From G963704535 sp963704535 (GTDB lineage Bacteria > Chloroflexota > Chloroflexia > Chloroflexales > Roseiflexaceae), in NCBI GenBank assembly GCA_963704535.1, contig OY969916.1, forward strand, positions 8,308,001-8,372,000: a DNA stretch of 64,000 bases, given 5' to 3'. Positions 26,310-35,226 of the stretch are shown in pieces; within the stretch, counting starts at the first letter, position 1, and the number at the start of each line of letters is the position of its first letter. A program made the translations under genes and the position numbers. The notes below the pieces were generated by a model. The model was not told where the DNA came from and ran no database searches. It saw only the letters and a program-made list of their open reading frames with translations.

Positions 26310-27431
26310 CGATCTACCTCACCCATCACAATGTCGATGCTGCCGAGGATGACGACCACATCGGCGACCTTGTGGCCGCGGCACATATCGCCGAGCGCCG
26401 AGAGATTGATGAACGAGGGCGCGCGCACCTTATAGCGGTACGGGCGAACCGACCCATCGCTGACCAAGTAGAAACCCAACTCGCCCTTGGGCGTCTCAAC
26501 TCGGCCATACACATCGCCCGCCGGCGGGCGCAGCGCCTTCTGCTTACCGATATTCGCCATCGACGGGTTGACATGCCCGCCGGTCGTCTCCGGCAAGCGC
26601 GCGATGACCTGCTGCAAAATTCGGTAGCTCTCGCGCATCTCCTCGATCCGCACCAGGAAGCGATCGTAGACATCGCCGACCGACCCGACCGGGATGTCGA
26701 AGTCAAGCTCATCGTAGACACTGTACGGCTCGGCGCGCCGCACATCATACGGGATACCCGAGCCGCGCAGCACCGGCCCCGTGACGCTATACGATACCGC
26801 CACCTCCTTGGGCAGAATGCCGACTCCCTGGCAGCGCATGCAGCAGGATCTCATTCTCGCGCAGCAGGCGCTCGAACTCATCGAAGAAGGGCGGAAGACC
26901 GATCATCAGCTCGTGGAGCAACGGCATAAACTCGGGCGGCAGGTCGCGTATAACCCCGCCGAAGCGGAAGTAGTTGCACATCATGCGTGCGCCGCTGGCC
27001 ATCTCGAACAGGTCGAGGATCTTCTCGCGCTCACGGCCCGCGAAGACCAGCGGCGTCTCCCACGCGCCCATATCGTTGATCATAAAGCCCAGGGCGGCGG
27101 CGTGGTTGAGGATGCGGGTCAACTCGGCCATCAGCACCCGAATGTAGTTCGCCCGCTGCGGCACCTCGATCCCGGCCAGCTTCTCGACCGCCAGCGCCAG
27201 GCCGAAGTTATTGGCCATCGAGTTGAAATAGTCCAGCCGGTCGGTAAACGGCATCGACTGAATATAAGTGGAGACCTCAGCAAGCTGCTCGTGGTTGCGG
27301 TGCAGGTAGCCGAACACCGGCTTGAGATCGATAATCGTCTCGCCGTCCACCGTCACCACCAGCCGGAACACGCCGTGCGTCGAGGGGTGCTGCGGGCCGA
27401 TGTTGATCTGGAGTTCTTGTGTCTTTAGCAT
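26306..27431 (-). CDS. nuoD: NADH-quinone oxidoreductase subunit D (frameshifted in this sequence)
   Basis: The 49-kDa-type subunit forming the quinone pocket, 374 residues after removing one extra C near 26840 (restoring ENEILLMRCQGVGILPKE). It begins MLKTQELQINIGPQHPSTHGVFRL split at the conserved HPSTHG. YLHRNHEQLAE and RLDYFNSMANN follow in the first frame. The second frame has GPVLRGSGIPYDVRRAEPY, PKGELGFYLVSDGS and the C-terminal IDIVMGEVDR. The start at 27431 avoids residues encoded by hairpin 9. It overlaps nuoI by four bases. Confidence 0.94.
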
Positions 27432-27440
27432 AGTTTTCAA

Positions 27441-27522
27441 GGAGAACAAAGAACACAGAACGAAGAACAAATACCTTTACGATAGCACTTGTTGTTCTTT
27501 ATTCTTTGTTCTTTGTTCTTTA
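27441..27522. repeat. Heptamer-repeat hairpin 9 (unit GAACAAA)
   Basis: GGAGAACAAAGAACACAGAA and CGAAGAACAA face GTTGTTCTTTATTCTTTGTT then CTTTGTTCTT. It lies between nuoC and nuoD. Confidence 0.88.
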
Positions 27523-28089
27523 CTAGACCTCGTCATCGTCACCGAGATACTTATCACCCTGCTTGGGGAAGTCCTTGCGCATGGGGTAGCCTTCAAACTC
27601 ATCCCACATATATACGCGCACCAGGTTCGGGTGGCCGGGGAACTGCACGCCGTAGAGATCGAAGGCCTCGCGCTCCTGCAGATCGGCGCCGGGCCAGAAC
27701 GGCGTCAGCGACGGGACGACCGCCTGCTCGCGCGCCACGCGCGTCTTCGTCACCAGCGGCGCGCCGCCGTCGAGGTGCATGAAGTGGTAGACCAGCTCGA
27801 TCACCCCATCGGCCAGATAATCGATCGCAGTGATATTCGAAAGCAGCTCATAGCCAAGCGTATCGCGCACATAGCGCGCCACATCGGGGATGCGCTCGGC
27901 CAGCACGACCGCGTCAGACGTAGCCAGCAGGTCGGCCGGCCCCTCCTCGACCTTGCGCCCTCTGGCGGGCGGCGCTGCCTCGGCCGCGCCATTGCCCGCG
28001 CGCGGCGCGCGCGGGCGCTCTGGGGCCAGCACGCCCGGCAGATCGCGAGCAAGAGCCTGCTTGAATTCGTCGGCGCTCACCCTAGCCAC
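27523..28089 (-). CDS. nuoC: NADH-quinone oxidoreductase subunit C
   Basis: The 30-kDa-type subunit, 188 residues, starting at GTG 28089 inside the nuoB stop (GTGGCTAG overlap). The family signature EREAFDLYGVQFPGHPNL is near the C-terminus, followed by the usual EGYPMRKDFP. An Ala/Arg/Pro-rich segment (about residues 22-48) is extra. It packs against NuoD in the peripheral arm and has no cofactor. Confidence 0.94.
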   Translation of the reverse strand: MARVSADEFKQALARDLPGVLAPERPRAPRAGNGAAEAAPPARGRKVEEGPADLLATSDAVVLAERIPDVARYVRDTLGYELLSNITAIDYLADGVIELVYHFMHLDGGAPLVTKTRVAREQAVVPSLTPFWPGADLQEREAFDLYGVQFPGHPNLVRVYMWDEFEGYPMRKDFPKQGDKYLGDDDEV

Positions 28090-28879
28090 GGCTCACCTCC
28101 GCCTTGCTCTCCTTGCGCTTGAGATCATTGGCGGCGATCTCCCGCGACATCCCGACCGCCTTATAGGGCGACTCCAAGTCGACTGCCTCATCCATAATCG
28201 GGAACTGGCGCGTCATCTCGGGATGCTCGATCTGGCCGGTGCGCTGCTCGCCGGCCAGCGGCGAGCTATACGGGCTGAGCAGCGGCAGGCCGCCGACCGG
28301 GTCAACTAATTTGCCGTCGATCTCCAGCCCCTGCTTGCCGAAGGTCGGGACCGGGAAGTCCTGCGCCTCGCGCTGGCCGTACCAGCGCACCCGGTTGATC
28401 TTCTGGTCGTCGATCTGCGATTGCAGCGTCATCAGCGCGTGCAGCAGCGCCTCGGGGCGCGGCGGGCAGCCAGGGATATACACATCGACCGGCAGCAGCA
28501 GGTCGATCCCGCGCAGGACATTGTAGCCATCGCGGAACGGCCCGCCCGACGTGGCGCAATTGCCCATCGAGATCACATAGCGCGGCTCGGCCATCTGGTT
28601 GTAGAGCCGCACCACCTGCGGGGCCATCTTCTTCGTCACCGTGCCGGAGACAATCATCAAGTCGGCCTGGCGCGGCGAGGCGCGGAACATCTCCGAGCCG
28701 AAGCGCGAGATATCATAGCGCGAGAACGACGCCGCCATCATCTCGATCGCGCAGCAGGCCAGCCCAAACGCCATCGGCCAGACCGAGGAGCGCCGGCCCC
28801 AATTATAGAAACGATTGATCGTCGAAAGGAAAATACCCTGCTTCTCAAGCTCCAGCTGGATGTTATGATCATCTGACAT
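28082..28879 (-). CDS. nuoB: NADH-quinone oxidoreductase subunit B
   Basis: A 265-residue subunit holding the last [4Fe-4S] cluster (N2) before quinone. Cluster cysteines are visible in GLACCAIEMMA, in SMGNCATSGGPF and in YIPGCPPRPEAL. The protein is longer than the ~160-220 residues usual for NuoB, because of a C-terminal tail (from about residue 190) rich in Pro, Glu and Lys. The gene overlaps nuoC by eight bases and follows nuoA by 12 bases. Confidence 0.96.
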   Translation of the reverse strand: MSDDHNIQLELEKQGIFLSTINRFYNWGRRSSVWPMAFGLACCAIEMMAASFSRYDISRFGSEMFRASPRQADLMIVSGTVTKKMAPQVVRLYNQMAEPRYVISMGNCATSGGPFRDGYNVLRGIDLLLPVDVYIPGCPPRPEALLHALMTLQSQIDDQKINRVRWYGQREAQDFPVPTFGKQGLEIDGKLVDPVGGLPLLSPYSSPLAGEQRTGQIEHPEMTRQFPIMDEAVDLESPYKAVGMSREIAANDLKRKESKAEVSRG

Positions 28880-28891
28880 ATTGCACCTTAA

Positions 28892-29248
28892 TTAAACCCA
28901 CTCAAGTGCGCCCTTCTTCCAGGCGTACACCAGGCCGCCGATCAGGATCAGCAAGAAGATCCCCATCTCGATCAGCGCGAACAGCCCAAGCTGATTGTAC
29001 GCGACCGCCCACGGGTAGAGGAACACCACCTCGATGTCGAAGACCACGAACGCCAGCGCGTACAGATAATACTGGACCTTGAACTGCACCCAGATATCGC
29101 CGATCGCCTCCAGGCCACACTCATACGTATCAAGCTTGATATCCGTCGGCCGTTTGGGGCGCAGGAAATAGGCGGCAATCAAGGGAATGAGCGGGAACGT
29201 GGCGGCGGCAACGAAGAAGATCCCAATAAAGGCGTAGTTGGCGAGCAC
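28892..29248 (-). CDS. nuoA: NADH-quinone oxidoreductase subunit A
   Basis: A 118-residue, three-helix membrane subunit, first gene of the operon. The start GTG 29248 (VLANYAFIGIFF) is chosen because AAGGAG lies eight bases upstream; the GTG at 29272 has no such site. The conserved KLDTYECGLEAIGD loop with its cysteine and FDIEVVFLYPWA are present. The region upstream (29249-29785) is packed with mobile repeats, so the operon promoter is hard to place. Confidence 0.95.
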   Translation of the reverse strand: MLANYAFIGIFFVAAATFPLIPLIAAYFLRPKRPTDIKLDTYECGLEAIGDIWVQFKVQYYLYALAFVVFDIEVVFLYPWAVAYNQLGLFALIEMGIFLLILIGGLVYAWKKGALEWV

Positions 29249-29281
29249 GGCTGCGCTCCTTTGCTTCAGCACAACGTGATA

Positions 29282-29376
29282 AACAAGGCTGGAAAAAGGG
29301 GGTTTGAGGGGGCAGCCCCTCAGTCTCCCTCACCCCACATTGTAAAGTGGAACGGCGCCACCCGAAACCTTGTCTT
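29282..29376. mobile_element. MITE-like element M3 (left end shortened)
   Basis: AAACAAGGCTGGAAAAAGGG starts it, lacking the usual CTTTACAGTTC. The core is GTTTGAGGGGGCAGCCCCTC. The right end is CACATTGTAAAGTGGAACGG then CCGAAACCTTGTC. It lies in the nuo operon leader. Confidence 0.78.
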
Positions 29377-29383
29377 GGGACAA

Positions 29384-29644
29384 AGGGGGTTTGAGGGGGC
29401 AGCCCCCTCAAAGGGTTTCACTATGTAAGGGTCTAAAAGGGTCATCCTCTTGAACTGTCTACAGGGCTGCCATTTCGCCCGCATTCCAATGCGGTGGGAA
29501 GATGTTGGCATCGCAAAAGGTCTGGCACGCACCCATGAGGCAGTTTAAGGCATCAGGAAGCCCTCCATTTGTCAAGTGAAACCCTTTGAGGGGCAGCCCC
29601 CTCAGTCTCCCTCACCCCACATTGTAAAGTGGAAAGGCCTTGTA
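29384..29644. mobile_element. MITE-like element M4, interrupted by another element
   Basis: AAAGGGGGTTTGAGGGGGCA and the right half CAGTCTCCCTCACCCCACAT then TGTAAAGTGGAAAGGCCTTG are split by the 179-bp element at 29410-29588. Confidence 0.7.
29410..29588. mobile_element. Second-type small element nested inside MITE M4
   Basis: The ends are AAAGGGTTTCACTATG (from 29410) and, read on the other strand from 29588, AAAGGGTTTCACTTGACAAA. The 13-base terminal match AAAGGGTTTCACT and the lack of any gene suggest a short non-autonomous transposable element. Confidence 0.65.
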
Positions 29645-29785
29645 TTAGTTTGGAAATAGTTAATATGGAACTTTCATTGAGAAGTATATCACATATTAAG
29701 GGAGCGTGCAAACCAGCAAGGCAACGCAAAGCGCATTACAATGCAGGCGAACGGCTCATCGCCTTGTGGTCTAGCCGACGCTCGG
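29645..29785. other. AT-richer non-coding stretch
   Basis: No gene or clear signal is seen. The stretch TTAGTTTGGAAATAGTTAAT is AT-rich against the local background and lies where minus-strand transcription toward nuoA could begin, but no convincing -35/-10 pair was found. Confidence 0.3.
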
Positions 29786-30250
29786 CTAGCGCACCAGGCG
29801 CATCTCGACCCGCCCAACACGAATAATATCACCCTCCTCGACCGGAATCTCATCGCGAACCTCAATATCGTTGATGAATGTACCATTGGTACTCTTCAGA
29901 TCCTGGAGCACCCAAGTATCGCCCTGGAGTTCGAGCCGGGCGTGCTGCGACGAGAGGAACGTGTCGTTGAGCGCGATCTCGCAATTCTCCAGGCTGCGCC
30001 CAATCACATTGCTCGGACCGAGGGGAAAGACCTTGCCGGCCGCGACGCCGCTCTGGCCGGCGCGCAGCACCACAAGCTGCCCATACGGGCTGTTCGCGGC
30101 GCCATCGCCGGAGGGCTGGCCGCTCCCACGCAGATCGCGCATCACAAACCGCAGCACTTGCCATAGAAAGAAGTATAGCAAGAGCACCACGGCGACGCGC
30201 AGCAGCAAAATAATGAGGTCGAGCGAAATATTTGCGAGGTCGAACATAGC
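29786..30250 (-). CDS. FhaB-like membrane-anchored FHA-domain protein
   Basis: A 154-residue protein. An N-terminal membrane helix (ISLDLIILLLRVAVVLLLYFFL) and a short linker lead to a C-terminal forkhead-associated domain with GRSLENCEI, SSQHARLEL and LKSTNGTFIND, the phosphothreonine-binding residues. The start at 30250 (MFDLAN) gives the normal FhaB form. FHA domains read Ser/Thr phosphorylation. With the FhaA-like gene next to it this resembles the FhaA/FhaB pair found near PknB systems that steer cell-wall growth. A PknB-type kinase is encoded at 56772-58703. Confidence 0.88.
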   Translation of the reverse strand, partial: AMFDLANISLDLIILLLRVAVVLLLYFFLWQVLRFVMRDLRGSGQPSGDGAANSPYGQLVVLRAGQSGVAAGKVFPLGPSNVIGRSLENCEIALNDTFLSSQHARLELQGDTWVLQDLKSTNGTFINDIEVRDEIPVEEGDIIRVGRVEMRLVR

Positions 30251-30261
30251 GTCATCATGCA

Positions 30262-30323
30262 CGAAACGTGAAACGCGACGCGTGCGCCACCCTGGCTATT
30301 TCACGCTTCACATTTCACGCTTC
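30262..30323. repeat. Heptamer-repeat hairpin 10 (unit ACGTGAA)
   Basis: CGAAACGTGAAACGCGACGC faces TTTCACGCTTCACATTTCAC. It lies between the two FHA genes. Confidence 0.82.
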
Positions 30324-30330
30324 TTGAACT

Positions 30331-31056
30331 TCATGTCTCCTTGAATGTTAACTCCAGCCCTCCCAGCGAGATCACATCGCCGTCGCGCAGCGACCGCTCC
30401 TCAACCTGATCGCCGTTCACATAGGTCCCATTCGTCGAGCCCAGATCGGCGACCCAAAACCGCCGCGCGCGGTAGCGTAGTTGGGCGTGATGCCGCGAGA
30501 CGCGAGTATCTTCCAGGATGATATCATTGTTCAAGCCGCGACCGATCGTGAGCAGTGTGCTTTCCAGCGGAATGACGTGGGTGCCGGATGGGGTGGCCAG
30601 CAGCAGGCGCGCGCGCATCGCCGGCGGTGCGGCGCTGGCGGCCGGCTGAATAACCTGTGTGTGGCCGCTGGCGTCGGCTGGCGCCGCAGCGCTGATCGTC
30701 TCGGCGGTCACTTGGATGGTCCGACGTTGCACGCTCGGGTCGGAGCCAAGCTCGACACGTGGATGCTCCAGCATTGTGAAGCCGCGCTCCTGCGCCAGCT
30801 CGGCCAGGTAGGTCGACATCTCCTGCTCCATCTCGGCGCGGATCGGGCCAAACGCCGCCAGGTCCTGCGGGTTGAGGAAAGCGCGGTAGATATTCGGCAC
30901 AATCACGCGCCGCACGCTGATCGTCTGATGCGCCTCCATCGCCCGCTCCAGGCGCTTGGCGATCTCGGCCGGCTGGACCGGGCTGCGAAAGAGCCGCGCG
31001 ACCGAGCCCTCGACCATATTTTCCATAAACGACTCAAAGCGAGCAAGCGCGGACAT
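30331..31056 (-). CDS. FhaA-like protein (DUF3662 plus FHA domain)
   Basis: A 241-residue soluble protein. The N-terminal DUF3662 domain reads FESFMENMVEGSVARLFRSP and QPAEIAKRLERAME. A proline/alanine linker follows, then a C-terminal FHA domain (TIGRGLNNDIILEDTRVSRH then GSTNGTYVNGDQV). The start at 31056 (MSALARFE) follows TAGATGTCAGG. The upstream frame is repeat-derived and is rejected. It is probably co-transcribed with the FhaB-like gene. Confidence 0.88.
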   Translation of the reverse strand: MSALARFESFMENMVEGSVARLFRSPVQPAEIAKRLERAMEAHQTISVRRVIVPNIYRAFLNPQDLAAFGPIRAEMEQEMSTYLAELAQERGFTMLEHPRVELGSDPSVQRRTIQVTAETISAAAPADASGHTQVIQPAASAAPPAMRARLLLATPSGTHVIPLESTLLTIGRGLNNDIILEDTRVSRHHAQLRYRARRFWVADLGSTNGTYVNGDQVEERSLRDGDVISLGGLELTFKET

Positions 31057-31143
31057 AGATGTCAGGCTCCCTTGACGTACCGTAGTGAGCGCCAGGCCGC
31101 TACCGGCGCTATTGTACCACGAACGGCGCGGGGGCGAGAAATC

Positions 31144-31205
31144 GAGGATATGAGGATAGAAGATATGAGGATAGCGCAATGGCTATCTTCTATCCTCATA
31201 TCTTC
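31144..31205. repeat. Heptamer-type hairpin 11 (unit GAGGATAT/GAAGATAT)
   Basis: GAGGATATGAGGATAGAAGA and TATGAGGATAGC face GCTATCTTCTATCCTCATAT, with a 6-base loop. Confidence 0.88.
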
Positions 31206-31929
31206 AGTCCCCGGCCCGATCGTGCGCGCGGGCGTAGTCGCAATGTCGGCGCAGCACACATTGCTCGCAGCGCGGCGTACCCCAGACGCAGATCTTCTGG
31301 CCGTGGCGCAGCATGTTCAGGTGGAAGTTCCACAGCAGATCGGCATCACGCGGCAGCAGCCGCAACAGCGCCGCATGCGCCTGATCGGCGGTCGTCTTCG
31401 GCCCGATCAAGCCGACCCGCTGGCTGACGCGGTGAACATGGGTATCCACCGGGAGCACCGGCTTGTGGAAGCAGAACAGCAGCACCAGCGACGCCGTCTT
31501 CGGCCCGACCCCCGGCAGCGACTCGAGCCAAGCCAAGCCCTGCGCCACCGGCAGATCGGCCAGAAAGCCGATGTCGGGCGCGCCGTGCTCGGCCACGATC
31601 CGGGCCAGCACCGCCTTGATCCGCGGCGCCTTCACCTCGGGCCAATTGGCCGGCTCAATCGCCTCGGCGATCCCCTCGATCGGGGCATCGCAGATCGCCT
31701 CCCAGCTCCCATACTTCGCCCACAGCCGCTCGAACGCCTTCGCCTCGTTGGCCTGGGTGGTTCGGTGCGAAAGGATGGTCGAGATCAGCTCGTGCAACGG
31801 CTCGCGGCGCGGCTTCCAGGACTTAATGCCATACACCTCGCCGAGCAGCCGGTGGACCAGCGCGGCCCGCTCCTGAAGCGTCTCGCCGGATGCAGCCGGC
31901 AGGTCATTGATCGGTTCAGTTTCGGTCAT
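31204..31929 (-). CDS. nth: Endonuclease III-type DNA glycosylase/AP lyase
   Basis: A 241-residue helix-hairpin-helix GPD glycosylase for oxidised pyrimidines. It has the hairpin LPGVGPKTASLVL with the catalytic lysine, the catalytic aspartate in PVDTHVHRVSQR, and a C-terminal [4Fe-4S] loop C-x6-C-x2-C-x5-C (CVWGTPRCEQCVLRRHC). AGGAG lies eight bases before the ATG at 31929. The first helix reads LSHRTTQANEAKAF where most Nth proteins have LSAQTT, so a relative such as the Nth-like Pdg subgroup is possible. Confidence 0.9.
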   Translation of the reverse strand: MTETEPINDLPAASGETLQERAALVHRLLGEVYGIKSWKPRREPLHELISTILSHRTTQANEAKAFERLWAKYGSWEAICDAPIEGIAEAIEPANWPEVKAPRIKAVLARIVAEHGAPDIGFLADLPVAQGLAWLESLPGVGPKTASLVLLFCFHKPVLPVDTHVHRVSQRVGLIGPKTTADQAHAALLRLLPRDADLLWNFHLNMLRHGQKICVWGTPRCEQCVLRRHCDYARAHDRAGD

Positions 31930-32057
31930 AACGTTCGCTCCTGTTTGTTTGCCCCACCTCTCGGCAACAACTATGCCACGCCCGCCAACGATCAGGGGCG
32001 AGGTGCGCGTCGCGCTCGTCCTCGCCCCTGATGCCGACAGCGTTGTGTGATCTGCGG

Positions 32058-33020
32058 CTAATCGTTCAACAAGTTGCCGAGCGTGCCCAGGACATTCCCG
32101 CCGCCGCTCGACCCTGAGTTTGAGGGCAGGTACTGGGCCAGCCGCTTGGCCAGGTTCATCGCCGGCATCGTCTGGAGCCAGACCCGACCGGGGCCACGCA
32201 GCGTCGAGAGGAACAACCCCTCGCCGCCGAACAGAATGTTCTTGAACCCCTTGACCATCTCGATATCAAACTGGACCGTCGGCTCGAACATCGCCACGTG
32301 GCCGGTATCGACCTTGAGCAGTTGCCCCTGCTCCAGCGTATACTCGACGATCTCGCCATCCAACTCGACAAACGCCACGCCTGGCCCGGTCAGCTTCTGC
32401 AAGATGAAACCCTCGCCGCCGAAGAAGCCCGAGCCGAGCTTGCGCCGGAAGTGCATCTCGATCTGGACCGACTTCTCGGCGCACATAAAGGCGTCCTTCT
32501 GGGCGATCACCTGCTGGCCCGGCCCCAGGTGCAGCGGCACGATCTTGCCGGGGAACTCGCTGGAGAACGCGACCAGCCCGCGCCCGGCGGTACAGGAGTA
32601 ATCGACGATAAAGAGCGATTCGCCCGAGATGGCGCGCTTGAAAATGCCGCCCAGCCCGCTGCCGCCGGTGTTGGTGTTATACGAGATATTTCCGCTCATC
32701 CAGGACATCCCGCCCGACTCCGAGAAGATCACTTGGCCGGGCTCAAGCTGGATGACGACCGCCTGGAGGGTCGTGCCGACGATCTCATAATCAATGCCGG
32801 TGTGCCCCTCGCCCCTCTGCGCGACTGTGGGCTCGGGCAGATCGATGCGTTGGCCAGGCTCGCTGCTATAGTTGCCGGGATTACTCACGTTTGCACCTCC
32901 AGAGGGGCTATCCATCGCGGCTGACATCGCGGACGGCTGGGGGGCGGCCACGGGTGTGCCGCACTTCGTACAGAATTTCGCGTTGGGGGCAAGCTCCGCG
33001 TCACACGTAGTACACCGCAT
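32058..33020 (-). CDS. AIM24/TIGR00266-family protein with N-terminal zinc ribbon
   Basis: A 320-residue protein starting at 33020 after GAGGAG. Residues 1-22 form a zinc ribbon (CTTCDAELAPNAKFCTKCG). After a low-complexity linker comes the AIM24-like beta domain, with QVIFSESGGMSWMSGNISYN, GLGGIFKRAISGESLF and FGGEGLFLSTLRGPGRVWLQ. The family's biochemical role is unknown. The C-terminal tail is Ser/Gly-rich. It stands alone between endonuclease III and rho. Confidence 0.88.
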   Translation of the reverse strand: MRCTTCDAELAPNAKFCTKCGTPVAAPQPSAMSAAMDSPSGGANVSNPGNYSSEPGQRIDLPEPTVAQRGEGHTGIDYEIVGTTLQAVVIQLEPGQVIFSESGGMSWMSGNISYNTNTGGSGLGGIFKRAISGESLFIVDYSCTAGRGLVAFSSEFPGKIVPLHLGPGQQVIAQKDAFMCAEKSVQIEMHFRRKLGSGFFGGEGFILQKLTGPGVAFVELDGEIVEYTLEQGQLLKVDTGHVAMFEPTVQFDIEMVKGFKNILFGGEGLFLSTLRGPGRVWLQTMPAMNLAKRLAQYLPSNSGSSGGGNVLGTLGNLLND

Positions 33021-33040
33021 CTCAAAACTCCTCAAAACTT

Positions 33041-33124
33041 CAATGGATGAAACAGATGCTGAACGGATTTCACGAAAACTGAGCAAGCTCTGTTTTATCC
33101 ATTTCCAATCCGCTCTATCCGTTA
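33041..33124. repeat. Heptamer-type hairpin 12 (unit AACGGAT, degenerate)
   Basis: CAATGGATGAAACAGATGCT and GAACGGATTTC face TTTATCCATTTCCAATCCGC and TATCCGTT. The unit is that of hairpin 5 (13915), but less regular. Confidence 0.7.
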
Positions 33125-33140
33125 AAGTCACGTTCTAATA

Positions 33141-34390
33141 CTAGGTGGCCTTGGTCAACGTCGCCAGGAACTCGGTGTTGTTGCGAGTCTTCGCCATGCG
33201 GGTAAGCACCAGCTCGGTCCCTTCATTCTCGCCGAGCATGCTGACCATGCGGCGCAATGTCCAGACCTGGCGCAGCGTATCGCCAAGCAGCAGCTCCTCG
33301 CGGCGGGTACCGCTACGATGTGATGTCGATCGCCGGGAAGACCCGCTTCTCGGCAAGCTTGCGATCCAGGTGCAGCTCCATGTTGCCGGTGCCCTTGAAC
33401 TCCTCGTAGATCACGTCGTCCATGCGGCTGCCGGTATCGACCAGGCAGGTCGCGATGATCGTCAGCGAGCCGCCGTTCTCGATGTTGCGGGCGGCGCCAA
33501 AGAAGCGCTTGGGCGGATACAGCGCCACCGGGTCGATACCACCGGAGAGCGTGCGGCCGCTCGGCGGCATATCCAGGTTATAGGCGCGTGCCAGGCGAGT
33601 GATCGAGTCCATCAGGATCACCACATCCTGCCCGCCCTCGACCAGGCGCTTGGCCCGCTCAAGCGTCATCTCGGCGACCTTGGTATGGTCCTCGACCGGC
33701 TCGTCGAACGTCGAGGAGATCACCTCGCCCTTGACCGAGCGGCGCATGTCGGTGACTTCCTCCGGGCGCTCGCCGATCAGCAGCACCATCAGGTGGATAT
33801 CCGGCATGATTGGCGGTGATGCCGTTGGCGATCGCCTTGAGCAGCAGCGTCTTGCCGGCCTTCGGCGGCGACACAATCAGGCCGCGCTGGCCGCGCCCGA
33901 TCGGCGCGACCAGATCGACCAAGCGGGTCGAGAGGATATTCGGCTCGGTCTCAAGCATCATCTGCTCATTGGGGAAGATCGGCGTCAGTTGGTCGAACGA
34001 TGGGCGCTTGCGGGCGGTCTCCGGGTCGATGCCGTTGATCAGCTCAACCCGCAGCAGCGAGAAGTAGCGCTCGCTCTCCTTTGGCGGGCGGATCTGGCCC
34101 CATACGCGGTCGCCGGTGCGCAGGCCGAAGCGCCGGATTTGCGACTGAGAGACATACACATCGTCAGGGCCGGGCAGCATGCGGTCACCGCGCAGGAACC
34201 CAAAGCCATCGGACACGATGTCGAGAATGCCGTCGTTGAGGCTGTGGCCGGCCTCTTCCGTCTGGGCCTGGAGGAGTTTGAAGATCAGATCCTGCTTCTT
34301 CAGCCCGCTGACACCGCTGATGCCGCTAGTTCGCGCCATCTCACGCAAGTCGTTCAGCGTCTTTGCCTCCAGTTCCGCTACATTGATCAC
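33141..34390 (-). CDS. rho: Transcription termination factor Rho (two frameshifts in this sequence)
   Basis: The hexameric RNA helicase that ends transcription, 415 residues after removing one extra base near 33808 (restoring ITANHPDIHLMVLL) and one near 33320 (restoring AIDIHRSGTRREELLL). The start is GTG 34390 with AAGGAG seven bases upstream. Rho N-domain (NVAELEAKTLNDLREMAR), cold-shock RNA-binding domain (DGFGFLRG...DVYVSQSQIRRFGLR), Walker A PPKAGKTLLL, and Q-loop and R-loop regions are all present. Rho is normally essential, so two frameshifts here are strong evidence of sequencing error. Confidence 0.93.
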
Positions 34391-34403
34391 TGGTTTCTCC
34401 TTG

Positions 34404-34432
34404 GAGTTGGAATTTGAATTTGAATTTGAATT
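34404..34432. repeat. GAATTT hexamer run 13 in the rho leader
   Basis: Tandem GAATTT units (34411-34430) follow GTTGGAATTT directly before the rho Shine-Dalgarno site. This is AT-rich tandem sequence without a clear second arm. Confidence 0.6.
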
Positions 34433-34964
34433 AGTATCGGTATATGGTACCGGTACCTCATTCGTACTTTTTACTCGCATACGTGGCACATGCCGCTCCT
34501 CGCCGGCGTGTAACACGTCGGCATCTTTATGCAAAACAATCAATTCTGGAGACACATGTATGATTTTACCGACCGCTGTCACCCCAGCAGAGGACACAAA
34601 GGAACGCTCCTCGCGCTGCGGGCTGCGCGAAGATACACCCGAATACACTCAACGAGGATGATCGCAGACGATTGAGTCATCATCAGTATGAGGCCTGCGC
34701 CGTGCTGCATTGTCCATGCAAGCCATTCAGCGGCGGCGGATGAAATCAAAACACATCCAGGGGGATTCAACCAATGTGATAGCACGGGGTGTACTACCGA
34801 CACAAACGAAAGAGGATGCCAGGGCAACGCTTCGCTTGTGGCCATAGTATAACATAGCTGTCAAGATTTTGCGAATTGTGCCAGCGCGCTCGATTGACCG
34901 GCTTCCCGCGCCACTGCTATAATGGCCCGTAGCGACGATCACCTGCGCCACTGCATATGTTTTA
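34433..34964. other. Rho upstream region, no gene seen
   Basis: An open minus-strand frame runs through part of it but has no RBS, and its end would translate the GAATTT run, so it is not called. A long rho leader is plausible because rho is often autoregulated by attenuation. No specific structure was found apart from the palindromic TATGGTACCGGTAC near 34442. Confidence 0.35.
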
Positions 34965-35079
34965 GGCAAGGTTCTTTGGGCTTTACAGTTCTGGAAAAAA
35001 GGGGGTTTGAGGGGGCAGCCCCCTCAGTCTGCCCCACCCATCATTGTAAAGGAGAATGGCGTCACCCGAAACCTTGTCT
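34965..35079. mobile_element. MITE-like element M5 (best-preserved copy)
   Basis: The left end is GGCAAGGTTCTTTGGGCTTT then ACAGTTCTGG. The core palindrome is GTTTGAGGGGGCAGCCCCCT. The right end is CATTGTAAAGGAGAATGGCG then TCACCCGAAACCTTGTCT. It matches both ends of the insertion sequence at 54942-56593. Confidence 0.85.
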
Positions 35080-35097
35080 CACTGATAGAGGACGAGA

Positions 35098-35226
35098 TGT
35101 GGGTCACAGAAGTTGCAGGAGACCGTATATCAAATGAACTTAATCAGCAACTTCTGGGCCACCGGAATCAACACGCGTCGCTCCGCACAACGGAGCGCAG
35201 TTGTTATCCCTTACGTCGCCCCCACA
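35098..35226 (+). ncRNA. Candidate structured RNA (three-way junction)
   Basis: Three nested stems are visible. TGTGGG (35098-35103) pairs with CCCACA (35221-35226). CAGAAGTTGC (35107-35116) pairs with GCAACTTCTG (35147-35156). CGCTCCG (35179-35185) pairs with CGGAGCG (35191-35197) over a CACAA loop. No known family was recognised. It lies between MITE M5 and alaS. The strand is assumed. Confidence 0.35.

Noticed and set aside
34391..34648. N-terminal extension of Rho
   Set aside because: The GTG at 34390 has an ideal Shine-Dalgarno site, and the extension would translate the GAATTT tandem run as Asn-Ser repeats.
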